Made by a program: the position numbers and the translations under genes. A DNA stretch of 64,000 bases from positions 122,989 through 186,988 of the forward strand of contig NMRA01000377.1 in assembly GCA_002633005.1 (NCBI GenBank), written 5' to 3'. The stretch's first letter is position 1; every line of letters begins with the position of its first letter. The DNA is from Phoronis australis. Lineage: Eukaryota > Phoronida > Phoronidae. Below the pieces are notes generated by a model that worked only from the letters and a program-made list of their open reading frames with translations, was not told where the DNA came from and ran no database searches. Shown here piece after piece: positions 11,203-22,936 of this stretch.

Positions 11203-11620
11203 GACAATAACTAAAATGGAAAAGTAGAGACAAATTGCCTTTTAAAACAGTTTTCACCCTGGATTTGAAAGCTACAGAGTAGTAATGGCTTGTTTTACAT
11301 GAAACAAACCAGGTGTTATAAAGTTTTTTTGTCACTGTATGCATTCATGAGGCGTCCTTAAAATACTTTCAATTGACAGGCAAGATGATTATTTTTAGAA
11401 AGCCATTTTTCTTTTCAGTTCTATCATAAAGCAAAGTTTGAGAAAATCTCACAAGGGATTCCTAGAATATCACTGCAAATATTTTAGACCCCAAAAATCC
11501 AGAACTGACCATTCACAAACCCAAAAAATTAAAGCCAGCTAATACAGTCCATGGCTTCATTGAAAGTAGTTCACAACAGGGCTGATCAGCTAATTCTGCA
11601 CCACTAGCTCACAATAGAAG

Positions 11621-13721
11621 CTCGGCTTCAAAGAAAGTGGACAACTCCTGTTGTGATGATGGAATCAGGCTTAAGGGTATGTTACGGACACATGAGCATA
11701 ACCCAACAAGGTGTTACCTTCTAGGTGTCATTTGGAGAAAACCCATCTCCTGGCTACTAGGTGTCACGTTTTTAAACAATGTAAATAAAAACAAGACAAG
11801 TAATTCTTAATGAAATTGAAAAAAAAATCAGCCACCAAGAAATTTTAATTAAGATATATTTGAATTTAAATGATGTTCATTTACTTGAGGATTAATACAT
11901 CATGCACGTTGTAATAAGCATCTATTCATGAGAATCCAATGCTCGAAATAACTGATTTCTCTCCGACATCAGTCAGCATCTGAGAAGAATTTCAGACACT
12001 AAACGGCGCAATGGACCATGTTACTTTTGATTTTCACATGTTGAACACTCCTCAGGCAAACGCATGTCAAGATCACTGAGGAACAAAAATAAAATTACTT
12101 CAGTTTTATAACTAACAATCTTTCATTTATTCATGGTTAGTTTAGTATCTGTCAATGTACACAAATAGCTATGATAAGAAAATCTGCTAAGAAGCAGCAC
12201 CATCACCATCAAAACAAACTTGACCTTATTTCTCAAGTTATTCGATAGTCTGACCCTCAAACATTCAGGTAAGTGTGTCAACCATTAGAAGAATTATAAT
12301 AAGAAACTTCGTTTTTGACATTCTTTAATCCTTTATTCATTACGTTCAATTCTACTACCAGCTGCGCAATTTACTTGTGGTGACATGATAAAAACTTCGA
12401 CCTATTCACAACCACGTTTTCCAACGGTCAGGATTACACATTTTTTGATCAAGTGATCTGTAATTTGCATATTTAAGACAAATAATGAATGGGAGAGGAC
12501 TACAGTTTTGGGAGTATTAAGTTTATATTATATCTCTATAATTCATAGGTAACTTAATTCATAGTTGCTTGCTCACCTATGCTACTAGTATTGGCACTAC
12601 TAGTACTAGGAGTAGGACCAAATCTCTTTCTAGTTCGAAATGTGACTGCTATGCATGTGTTCTTGTGCATTACAAAAACATGTTGTTGCATGCGCGCACC
12701 CTGGGGGGCTCGGGGGACTCGTAGACAAAAAGGTCCAATTCAGCGAAACCAAGTGTCCGAAAATGTAGAAAATGAGACAAGAGTCCACTAAAAAGGAAGG
12801 AACTACCAAAATTCCGTGAATGCACAATTCATAGCTCTTAACATACCCTTCTTTTTAGTAAAAGGTCCACATTGTCAAAAATTCTAGGCCCCATAATTTT
12901 TAGGCTGGGTGCACACACGGTTGTTGTACAGTCAGTCCGCAATGAAGTAGTGTTCGAGTAAAGACAGTCATATGAAATTGAAGTTCGTAGACTTGGAAGT
13001 AGATATACACTTTGGAGAATGTAATTAAAATTTGGGTTATTGTTTACAATCCGACTCCATTAACGTACATACTTGATACTACTATTTTCTAAATCCTCTA
13101 GTCATGGTGATTCCAAAAATGCATTACTTGTACTGACTGGTCGATTAGTATTCACAATTTCCAAGTTTTTCATTTGTAACGCGGATTTAGTTTGGCAGCC
13201 ATTTTTAAAAGTGCGACACCTGTCTTGCCAGTGAACAGTATCAAGAGCACCTGAAAGACTAGCCAGCCAGCTTGCAGTATGAAGATTGTCGTCAAACTAC
13301 AGCTAGCTATCATTGTGTGATGAGCTCCGTTAGAGCCAGAAATTTCACAAAGGCACAGCCCGAGTCATTGCCTAATAATCCCCTTGCATTCATTCATTCA
13401 CTCACAAGTAAAAACAAAGATCACAGGAGTAGGAGACACTTTTAGTGCAATGTTCGATTGTCTTATAGTAAAGACAGAGTCCGAACTCAGGTCTCCCAAA
13501 CGGGTGTCCGAAGCTCAGTCAAAGACAAAAGTAGTCAAACCACTGTCACCGAGTCACACTGTCTTTTCACTCCTATCTCCACACGACATTACCACTTTTT
13601 TATCTCCATTACCCGAGGTGTGATTTTTAACTGAACTTTGTTTTCCTTTCTTGACCTCGTCAAGTTTCGCGGTAGCCTGGGGTCCCTAACCTAAGATTTG
13701 TACACTCCTGCGCACAGAGGT
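11621..13721. other. Intergenic upstream of gene B
   Basis: No supported gene. By analogy with gene A a small first exon could lie near 12.9-13.2 kb on the minus strand. A minus-strand ATGGCTGCC occurs near 13200, but it reads to a stop after ten codons with no donor, so I do not call it. Confidence 0.45.
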
Positions 13722-13790
13722 AGAAAATGTGCAAAGATAATAACTCCTGGATCTAAAATGTGTTCCCGGGTAATGATGAACATTTTCGTA
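13722..13790. repeat. Repeat shared with 6152-6220
   Basis: Counterpart of 6152-6220, with identical AAAATGTGTTCCCGG and similar flanks. It may mark the far edge of the 7.5-kb tandem duplication. Confidence 0.55.
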
Positions 13791-15443
13791 GGGTGGCGCC
13801 CGTGCATTAGAGGGGGAGCTTAGCTGTGCACTTAAACGTCATGCACTAATTAACTTTATCCAGCGTTTTATGCAACCGGGTTCCGGGTGGTCTACTGGGA
13901 GGCCGGACCAGCCTGGGTCTGACAGACACAATAGCTAGTGACTGCTTTTTCAATGAAAAGATGGATACTTTTCTGTTTCCTTCAGTGACACATTTTTGAG
14001 TTGATCGGTGTAATTTTGTTTGATTTTATCCAATCGACGTGAAACTGCCACTTTCACGCGCCCGCGGTCGGGATTCGGTGCGGCTCAAAGCAGGCAATGG
14101 CTGGACTCACGCACTGGAAACCTTGGCCACGGTAATCCGATGTTAACGTTATGGTCGGACCTGAAAACGAATCAGCCGGTACCTAAAAGCCAGGGTGCGG
14201 TTTCGCAATGCGGATAAGATGGGGATAATTAAAATAATCCCCTTTTCAACTCGACGATCTGGACTCCACTTGCCGCGGGTCCGTCTTCGTTTTGTACTCA
14301 CTATTGTCCAGTCTCCTTCCTATCCAGCACTCGGCTACTATAAATTGAATCTTCACTTGCACACGCCGAAAGGGTCGGGGAAGACTGCGAGTTGTATTGG
14401 TGCACGTCAAGTACCTGATGAGTTGCGGCCGGTGTTTAATGACACTTCGGTCCCCAAGAAACCGCGGTTTTAGTCTTCCGAACCTTGATAATCTAGGAAC
14501 TGATGACTAAAAGAGAATTATAGTGATGTAGGCTAACCAACGGGAGCAATTCTATACTTTAAACAAGAGGTTACTGTATCCATCCTCACCCCCAAAGAAG
14601 TGCATCATCTTGTATCCAAAATAGGCCTACTGCGTTTTTGAAAAATTTTTGTACACAAATCTCCTGCATATAGGTGCATGCGCGTAAGCCCCACAATTAG
14701 GGGATTGGTACACAATTTGGGGCGGGTGCTTACGGTAGTTGAACAAAAGATTTTTTCAAATGCTTTCTTTGTGGTCGTGATTTTCCGGATTGAAAAACTA
14801 AATTTCGATGCTAACCTCCTATCCCATTCTCATAGTTCTCGAATTGCCGACTGTTGTTATTGGTGGGCGTAAATTAAAGTGGCTTATTTTTGTTGTGACA
14901 CTTCGGGTCTGCAGCGCCAACCCTATTGTCACATTTTAAATCTGTAACAGTTTGGAAAGTTGTGATAGTTTGCGCACGCACAGTGCTTATGTGTGAAAGG
15001 TGAGCAGTAACCAAGGAAGAACTCTTTAAAAATACCACGCAAGTGAAACTTGACATGCGTGCGAAGCAGTGGTCAGTGGATTGGAAAGAGCCTGCTCTGC
15101 CCCATTGTACTTTTTTGAACTGAGCAGTTTTGAGGAGCGTTTTTTCATTACCATAGGTCATAGTTTCGTTTTTTTACCCAAATAGTTGTCTTTGTTGAGC
15201 AAAGAAACGCGTTTTTAATCATTTCTCTGACATGAAATAAAGATTCACGTAAATGAGATCGCCCGGATTACAAATTTTACTGAACTTCTTCTATCTATAC
15301 GTGGCATATACAAGCGATAACACGCCCTAAATGCCCGACATAAAATACACTGCTTATCTGATGAAAATTTTAATGGTGATGTCGGTATATACGGACGTGA
15401 TGGTTGGAGAGAGAAGGAAGTGTGACGACTGGTTTCCACCATT
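13791..15443. other. Gene-free, locally GC-richer stretch
   Basis: Short open frames in several directions, none protein-like. The part around 13.8-14.5 kb is richer in CpG than its neighbours but shows no convincing exon. Confidence 0.4.
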
Positions 15444-16550
15444 GCGTGCCCATCTCGCTTGCGGTAGATAACCAGTCCACCATGACGTCAATAATTGCTG
15501 TCTGCATCCACCGTGCAGGTCATTTCAACGCGTGCCCATCTCGCTTTGTTGAATACAACCAGCCAGACTTTTCTATATATTACGGCCTTAACTTCAGGCT
15601 ATCTTTTCGCATTTCCTGTTGTTGGAGCCTGAAAACCTTTTTCTTCGAGTGGGAGTCCATGTTACGTCAGATGAACCATAATTAGTACATGAAGAGATCT
15701 CTCGTGCAGCCGTGCCCTATTCGGCCCGATGACTGATCTCTTCTGTCACCCAAACCGTTGCACGCGCGTCAATTTCGCTTACAAAAGTACGTCGTTCTTT
15801 GTCCATATCGAATCCACACAAGTGCGTGCCCTTCGAGGCGTGCCCATCTCGCCATACAAAGACTGAGTATACAATCATCCGGGTTTTCTTAGGACCTTTG
15901 TTCTCGATCCTGTCTAGTAAGCTTCATTGCTGTCCATCAAACAACAACACTGCGCTAAATTGGAGGTTCGTGACCACCATCATTCGCGTGCGTGTCCATC
16001 TCGCTTGTACAAGGGTAGGCCTTCTGTGCTAGTAGGTGAACCTTTTACGAAATAACATTTACTGTGAGACGCACACTAAGATCCCTGAGACGTGTGCCAA
16101 TCTCGCGGCTTTTAACGAAGTCTTCTGGCCAAACACTCATTGCAACTTGGTTTGTCATAAACTTGTGTTTGTCATGCAGTTGGGAGTAACTCACTGTTGC
16201 ACACCAATTAAGACGCTCCGCTTCCCTTCGTTATATACGTACCCATCTCGCTTACGAAGGAGGACAATCCGACATGCACTTGGCCTAGCTTGTTGTTATC
16301 AGCCTCAGGCTTATCAAACAAATGTGTTCCTCGATCGGATCTCACTGTTGCACACCAAACCTCTGAGAGTAGCCTCTTTCGATACGTACTCATCTCGCTT
16401 ACGAAGGAGGACAGTCCGACATGCTCTTGCCCTAGTTTGTTGTTATCAGCCCCAGGCTAATCCAACAAATGTGTTCGCGCATATCTCACCGTTGCATACC
16501 ATCGTTTCTACGGGAATTAAGCACCCCTTTGATGCAAACCCATCTCGCTT
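15444..16550. repeat. Decayed ~150-bp repeat array with conserved 17-bp core
   Basis: A core close to GCGTGCCCATCTCGCTT recurs nine times, starting at about 15444, 15530, 15764, 15838, 15990, 16090, 16237, 16384 and 16534. The last three are 147 and 150 bp apart and share longer units (actgttgcacacc ... acgaaggaggaca ... ttgttatcagcc); earlier units are shortened or diverged. The open frame at 16036-16584 is a by-product of the repeat. Confidence 0.75.
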
Positions 16551-18360
16551 TCGGAGGAGGACAGTTTTGGTGACAATGTTCTGACCTGGGTTGTGTTTCC
16601 TTCAGCTACGAAGGATTTGCTGTCGAGTTGACATACTGCAGTCTACATAAGTTGACCGTCTGGATACGCTGCCAGACACCTCCCCTACTCTTGTGCTCAT
16701 CGTATTAGGAAGGTTTGGTACTTATTTACAGACTATCAGTTCGGCGCGACGCACAGCATCATTGTTCCATCATTTCTTCCTGGGATGGTTGGATGTTCAA
16801 ACCGCCACGTTTCAGTACAGGAGGACCTGTAAACGGGCCTTCCCTTGAGAACGTGCCAATCGCTCACAAGAGGAATCGAAATGCTGACGTCGCATCCCTG
16901 TGCCAGGTCACAGTTACGTAGAGCGCTTGTGATGTCACTTGCTTTATGACGTGATCTTTGTTCAGCCTTGACATGCGCATTGGAGAGCCATGATTGAGAG
17001 CGACTCCCCGACACGTCCTATCAGCTTGGCAGCCAAAGATGTTGTGACGCCTGGTATCCAAAAACATATCGTCGAAACAATATGATGACGTGCTGGTCGG
17101 CAAGCAACGAACGTTAAACAAATAACACGACATAAGCGATGACGTTGCAAACAACCAGTTTCGTCATTCACGATCAATTTTTTAATTACAGTCGTTGCTT
17201 ATATAGATAAAATATTCAAAAAAATTGATATATTTCTAATACGATCTAAACACATGTATGTACACACTAGCTTGAGCAGTAAGACAATAGACCCCTAACC
17301 AAAGCTATCAATGTCCAAGTCTTTTCCTGATTTCCTCAAAAATATTTCCCTCAAAATATATTGGCGTGTTTTTAGAGAATCTATTCCGCAAGTCTTTGGG
17401 ATATCGACTCACATCCATGTCCCTTGACCATTGCTAGTTGTGGAATATTCTTGGCACATTAGTCGTCCCAACCATCGGGATTCAATGCAGCTCAATTTCT
17501 GGTGAAAACCCTTAACACGCACGTAAAAGAAAGATTTGCCGCGCTGCACAGGTTAAAAGCATTAAAGTATTCAATTGTATAGAAGATGGACACACTGCAA
17601 AAACCACGAATAAAAACTCGGATTTACCACAACACACACAGACACACACGCAAGCACAGTAACTCTTTCCGTAAGCAAGTATTAGAGCATCTGACCGAAA
17701 ACACAGCATGTGTAGAACCTGGGCCACGTAATTGTCTGTGGTAAGACCGAGTGTGATAAGAGTAATAACGTTTTATGCGCGGTAAGACTGCGGTGTTCGG
17801 TAAGGCTGCGTATCCACGATGATGCTATAGACCGTTTCAAACCCCTGTGGGAAAAGATCACCCATCAATTTTGAGATGGGGATATAACTCTTCAGTTGCT
17901 CCCTCACTTTATCTTTAAGGATTGTCGCCAAAGATGCATTAAGTAAAAATGAACTTAAAGTTAGTTTATTGGAGCGGTGATTCTAAAACTCCCGGGATGT
18001 GACGTAACTTCCCCATGACGTCACTACCATAGATTCGCTGGAGCGCATTCCCTACACTGGAACCTAAGAATAATCCAGCAATGTTCATGATATTGACAGT
18101 TAAGACTGGTCTGCTGGATAACCTTTTAGATTTGCCAGATCTTCGGAGACCTCTTGTCTCCAATGGGATGTTGATTGTGATGAGTCGCGGGAACTCTGGT
18201 CAGGTGGGAAACCAAGTGCCTCTATATTCTCGTTCTAAGACGAGGACAAATTAAATCTAACACCAATTAATTTGTTGAGAGAAAGCTGTAGGACGGTGAT
18301 ATAGCCTCCTGCACACTTCTCTCAAACCAGTTACTTTCTCTGCACAGAATTTCGAAACTT
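16551..18360. other. Gene-free stretch with many TGACGT words
   Basis: No supported gene. TGACGT (CRE half or full sites) occurs at 16885, 16947, 17086, 17140, 18000 and 18016; the last is the full palindrome TGACGTCA, 16 bp from TGACGTAA. A short (CA)n-type run is near 17630-17660. Confidence 0.35.
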
Positions 18361-18471
18361 CCATTGCATCCATCCATCCATCACCCTCCCCGACACCTAT
18401 ACCTAACTACAACGTACATACATGCATACAAAGTACACACGTACAAATATCTGTATGTGAACGTGTGCATG

Positions 18472-18560
18472 TGTCTATGTATGTATGCATGTATGTATGC
18501 ATGTATGTATGCATGTATGTATGCATGCATGTATGTATGCATGTATGTATGTAGCCTATG
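18472..18560. repeat. ATGT/ATGC tetranucleotide microsatellite, left
   Basis: Tandem ATGT with an ATGC about every third unit (ATGTATGTATGC). Open frames across it in all frames (CMYV, HTYI repeats) are artefacts. Confidence 0.95.
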
Positions 18561-18580
18561 CATGTATATATGCGTGAATG

Positions 18581-18927
18581 TCGTCACATGCAGAGTGACC
18601 ACAAGGAAAGAACTGAAACACCTGATGTAAGTCACTAATTCCCTTTCTTTATACTTCTCTGAGCGTGATAAAAGCTCGAAAAACACACTTCACCAAGTTT
18701 CCATTACCATATGTATACACTCGATAGACCGATTATATTGACATTACACATTGCAGCGTTTTATATCCACTGTACCTTGAACATGTACAGTTATTTGTGA
18801 AATTCATGCACAATGATCACAATTTCAAATTCAAGCTGACTAAATGTCTCTGTTTCCAAGGCTCATTGCGGGGAATTGTCGACCGTGAAATCGTATATTC
18901 GAACGTCCTTGACATCCACTGAAGCGA
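18581..18927. repeat. Local duplication, left copy, ending at an N
   Basis: 347 bp almost identical to 19064-19416; the main difference is a 6-base indel in 'gatgta(ctatga)agtc'. The copy stops exactly at the N at 18928, and sequence after the N restarts in the microsatellite that precedes this unit. This suggests two overlapping or allelic contig ends placed side by side. Confidence 0.85.
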
Positions 18928-18928
18928 N

Positions 18929-19063
18929 ATGTATGCATGCGTGTATGTATGTATGTATGTATGTATGCATGTATGTATGCATGTATGTATGCATGTATGT
19001 ATGCATGTATGTATGTATGTATGTATGTATGTATGTATGTATGTATGTATGCATGTATGTATG
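18929..19063. repeat. ATGT/ATGC tetranucleotide microsatellite, right
   Basis: Same repeat as 18472-18560 but with a longer pure ATGT tract; probably an allele or a re-assembled copy of it. Confidence 0.95.
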
Positions 19064-19416
19064 TCGTCACATGCAGAGTGACCACAAGGAAAGAACTGAA
19101 ACACCTGATGTACTATGAAGTCACTAATTCCCTTTCTTTATACTTCTCTGAGCGTGATAAAAGCTCGAAAAACACACTTCATCAAGTTTCCATTACCATA
19201 TGTATACACTCGATGGACCGATTATATTGACATTACACATTGCAGCGTTTTATATCCACTGTACCTTGAACATGTACAGTTATTTGTGAAATTCATGCAC
19301 AATGATCACAATTTCAAATTCAAGCTGACTAAATGTCTCTGTTTCCAAGGCTCATTGCGGGGAATTGTCGACCGTGAAATCGTATATTCGAACGTCCTTG
19401 ACATCCACTGAAGCGA
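19064..19416. repeat. Local duplication, right copy
   Basis: 353-bp counterpart of 18581-18927. It continues into unique sequence after 'ctgaagcga', where the left copy is cut by the N. Confidence 0.85.
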
Positions 19417-20230
19417 TCTATGTGTATGAAACTGCATAGACGTTCGTAGCCTCTCTGAGCATGTCACTGAGATGACCATAATTCCAACGGGACTACTTGT
19501 GCAAAGTTATTGTGTTTTAGTAACATGAAAACTTTCAGACCCATTTCGGCAGCAAATTGGACCATGACAGCAAAACGAAATATTAGTCAATCTAAGCTTT
19601 CTGTTTGTGGCCTACTCGTTTACTCTAGTAGAAGACGAAAATCATTTTGTTTAGTCCATCCGATGACGATTTTTAAAGTTTATACTTAAAAATGGTACAT
19701 TCAAGACTGTAAGCATGAACAGCAAAATTATCCGAGAATGTCATGCTGTCAGGTGATAATTTAAATTTAGCTGTAATTCTATGTTGGTGCATGTAGTTGG
19801 TAGAGACGATTTAGATAATACGTAGAGTTTTTGGAACGTTAGGTATAATTGCGTATGTGGGCTGGAGGCCTTTTGTTCAACAACGAAATAACATTTAACT
19901 CGGTGCTCAGTCTAAGAATTCGTTCTTTTACTCTTATCAAAGTAGCACGTCTGGTCAACAGATTTATAACAAACGGTGCTTAAAACGATACGCTGTAACG
20001 AGCCAACTCATAGTTTTAGAGCCTGATCTCAGTGATCACGAATTTTCTAGATATTTTGTTAAACTTTGCACAGACTTGTCGATAATGTCCGACATAACCT
20101 TAACGCACTTCTGAACTTTTGCCTCCGTATTCAGTTGAGTTTCACATTGTGCTCATAGCAAGAATATCCTTTTCACGCTGTGAACATTTCTTCAATGGCG
20201 CATGCCCGGTAGTACTCTCGGGTGAATAAG
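19417..20230. other. Intergenic upstream of the fibrinogen-like gene
   Basis: No gene or repeat recognised. Confidence 0.5.
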
Positions 20231-20236
20231 ATTTGC

Positions 20237-20243
20237 TATATAT
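20237..20243 (+). promoter_or_regulatory. TATA box of the fibrinogen-like gene
   Basis: TATATAT about 57 bp before the ATG at 20300, which would put the transcription start near 20265-20275. The short leader would contain an out-of-frame ATG at 20284 opening an 8-codon uORF (stop included) that overlaps the main start. Confidence 0.5.
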
Positions 20244-20299
20244 TCCTGGAGATACGTTTAGTCTAGAGTGGAAAGGATCTTGAATGATTGCCGTCCAAA

Positions 20300-20618
20300 A
20301 TGCATGAAAATATGGGCAATGCTTTGCTTTTTACGTTTCTCCTCTTTCATATCCAAGTCGTCTACAGCAATGATTGGTTCAGCAAAATAGTTGAACACAG
20401 AGACACCAAGAGCGTTTACTCCGTCACTCATGACGTGTCACTACCGGCGTGTCTTCTAATGTGCAGCACAGAACGACGTAGCAACCAGTGGTCGTGCATC
20501 GCCGTGAATTACTTCCCGGCGAAAAGACTTTGTGAATTTTGCAAACCGAGCTGTAACCAAACAGCGACAGTATCAGGAGCGTCACCCGGTTGGGTGCATT
20601 GGACAACTCCAGCATTTG
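20300..20618 (+). CDS. Secreted PAN/fibrinogen-like protein, exon 1
   Basis: Starts MHENMGNALLFTFLLF, a clear signal peptide that probably ends after VVYS. A cysteine-rich segment follows (CLLMC ... SCIAVNYFPAKRLCEFC) with the spacing of a PAN/apple-like domain. The exon ends in phase 1 at TTT G|gtgggt, which matches the phase of the acceptor at 22936. The upstream in-frame TTG at 20288 is not a plausible start. The protein should be extracellular. The combination of PAN-like and contactin-associated-type fibrinogen-like domains is common in invertebrate secreted or matrix proteins; the partner or substrate is unknown. Confidence 0.7.
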
Positions 20619-21403
20619 GTGGGTGAATATTTTAACATTTGTTTTATACTTTCCGTTATCGATTTGGATGCCACGGAAACGTACGGGTAGCCTGTGGCAC
20701 AACTTCGCGGTATTGCGTTGGGAAAACCTTTCCAGACATTTTTATGCATGGTAGATATCTGGCGAGGTTACTCCAAACTTCTAAATGTCACGACTCTTAC
20801 AATAACTGCTTACATATGAACCTTTGCGTATTTTTTTCTGGAGCAGTACCGGTGGAAAATTAAACTTTCCACTGAGTCAGATTTGCCATCCAATGGTCCT
20901 ATACTGTACTGACGGTGTGAATTCTCAAAGTCTGTATGACTCTTGAGAACGCTCAAGACGGACGCACGTACTGACTTTTTCTTATGTGTCAAACAAAAGT
21001 GGTCACAAAGTAGGCGTTTTCGTTGTTATTGATGTTGTTTTAGCTGCTGCTGTTGTAATGTTTGCTGTCGTCGCGTGACTGTCGCATGCTGATCTTGCTG
21101 CGCTTCTACTACCCTGCCTTCGCATGGGCGGCGCAGCACTGAAATAAGTGGGGGCTGCATCCCCCACCCAGCCCCCTATGGTGCGTCGTCCATGCTTCGC
21201 CACCGTCTCCCATAGTGTTACTATTTGAGATTCCCATGTTTCATCCAGTGCTGTAGTGGTAAAATAAGAGGTAAGTAAGCGACCAAAGGCCCATCGTTTC
21301 GCCTTGAGCGCTGAATTTTAAAAGTGCATTGAGCTCGCCAAACCTGACTCACAAACATGTGGGCCTACTGTTTGACTCACGAGGGGGTATTTACATGGAT
21401 TCT

Positions 21404-21720
21404 GCAGTGGCGTATCTTGGATGTCGGAGAAAGATCGAGGGTCCAACCACAAACATTCGAAGGCAAAGGTTCGCGTGGATCCGTAGCGGTCTCTGAAGGA
21501 GGCCCAAGCACAATTATAAAGGAACAATAGTGTAACGCCCAGAAACGATTTAAGTCGCCCGTGGGGTGTGTCCTCGGGGCCCTTCGCCACCCCTCCCCCC
21601 TATGCCTCACTATACCCAGTGACGGATCTAGGATATCACGAGGGGGGGGGGCCAACATTTTGTCCGTCTCTAAGCATTTGCGCAAACCACGATTGTAGAT
21701 GCGCATAGCACCGAATGGGG
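21404..21720. repeat. Dispersed repeat with hAT-like terminal words
   Basis: CAGTGGCGTATCTTGG at 21404 and CAGTGACGGATCTAGG near 21614 resemble termini seen on many small hAT-type DNA elements. The part 21481-21610 recurs at 22373-22497 with about 93% identity by eye. No transposase is present and ends are not well defined. Confidence 0.45.
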
Positions 21721-21879
21721 GGAGGCCGGGAGGAGGGCAAACCCCCCTTCCGCCCAGGAAATTTCTCTGTTTTTTCCTCTAAAAATCAAGCATTTTCCTT
21801 GATTCCTCAGTGAAGTATTATCAAAGAAAAAAGGCAAAAATAAAACAAGGAGAATGTGTCAAACAGGAAAAACCGTGTA

Positions 21880-21956
21880 AACCACAGACTCGAAATCACG
21901 ACCTCGCGGTTAGAGCGCACGTGCTTTACCACTACACCACTACGACTTCACTACTT
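21880..21956 (-). repeat. tRNA-like sequence (pseudo-tRNA or SINE head)
   Basis: On the minus strand an A-box-like TGGTGTAGTGG and a B-box-like GATTTCGAGTC are 32 nt apart, the normal Pol III spacing, with an anticodon-like loop CTCTAAC between. The acceptor and T stems do not pair well, so a working tRNA gene is unlikely. Confidence 0.4.
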
Positions 21957-22372
21957 ATGTAGTGCTGCGAGACATACTTGTTTATAGTCCACAGCGTTTG
22001 CGCGCGAAACCTACTTCTTTTTGTAATTCTTATTACACGTTTTATATTTTTTGCAATCGGTTCTTAACATATTTGTTGTATTTAAAATAGTCTTCAAATG
22101 CCCAAAAGACCAAATCCGTTTTTCGTGTTGGCAATAATGACGGGATTGCTTTGGAAATCGTCTTAAGTTAAGGTTTGACAAAGAGAGAATTATGAGTTTC
22201 TGAGTGATTCACCAATTCACGATTAAAATTCACATCTTACCATCAGTTTCTGTTTTTTCATTTTCTTTAAAAAATGAAGTAAATTTTCTTCGTTGCACAG
22301 TGGAGCAGACGACGGAAACGAAGTCGTAGTGCGCAGCGCCACTGCCGGTCGCCTGGGATATCGCGGGAGAGN

Positions 22373-22497
22373 CCCTAGCGGTCTCTGACGGAGGCCCAAG
22401 CACAATTACAAAGGAATAATAGTGTAACGCCCAGAAACGATTTTAGTCACCCGTGGGGTGTGTCCTCGGGGCCCTTCGCCACCCCTCCCCCCTTATC
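22373..22497. repeat. Second copy of the 21481-21610 repeat, right of an N
   Basis: Begins directly after the N at 22372 and matches 21481-21610 (shared words 'agcggtctctga' and 'ggtgtgtcctcggggccctt'). Confidence 0.7.
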
Positions 22498-22639
22498 CAC
22501 CTATGGTGTGACACCATAGCTGTTTCTTTTTCTTGAAATATTAATAAAAAAATTCCATTACTTGGCGATAGTACATTTATGCCTGGTGGTCGCGCACGCC
22601 GAAATAATTGGCAACAATGCGTAGCCAATGATGCCGTAA

Positions 22640-22860
22640 GCTATCATATCGAGACTATGCCTCACTATACCGTCACTTTCGGCGCGTAGAAGCTACGCTA
22701 AAATGTAAAAAGGTGGTTGCTACGATAAAATGTAAAAAGGTGGTTGGCTGCACCTACTTGTGCTTACACCCCACTATGCCGTAACTTACGGTGAGTAGGC
22801 GCTACGTTAAAAAGCAAAAAGGTGGTTGACTGTGCCTACACCCCACTACAGCGCTGGTTT
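22640..22860. repeat. Imperfect short tandem repeats
   Basis: The unit AAAATGTAAAAAGGTGGTT occurs twice 27 bp apart (22700 and 22727). A longer unit with 'ccactatgccgtaacttacgg' and 'aaaaggtggtt' repeats about 110 bp later. No coding sense. Confidence 0.65.
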
Positions 22861-22936
22861 CATCCTCAAAAAACAGATTTTCATATTGTAGACTATTAAG
22901 CGTTTACAGTTCTTGAAAGATTTTTCATTCCTCTAG

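Larger units (their letters stand above)
7885..11620. repeat. Right copy of tandem segmental duplication
   Basis: Direct-orientation copy of about 455-3915 carrying zinc-finger gene B. Relative to the left copy it has about 129 extra bases between 11345 and 11475, a 26-bp triplication in the 3' flank and one extra finger block in the coding sequence. Confidence 0.85.
20619..22936 (+). other. Intron of the fibrinogen-like gene
   Basis: GT (20619) to AG (22936), phase 1. It holds several repeats listed separately and one undetermined base at 22372. Confidence 0.65.

Noticed and set aside
13190-13205. Minus-strand ATGGCTGCC as a first exon for gene B
   Set aside because: Runs into a stop after ten codons without a donor and is not similar to the proposed exon 1 of gene A.
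16036-16584. 182-codon open frame with repeated PSRLRRRT segments
   Set aside because: It follows the ~150-bp DNA repeat; neighbouring repeat units carry the same words in other frames, and there is no family likeness.
18364-19230. Open frames of repeated CMYV / HTYI
   Set aside because: Translation of the ATGT/ATGC microsatellite in several frames on both strands.
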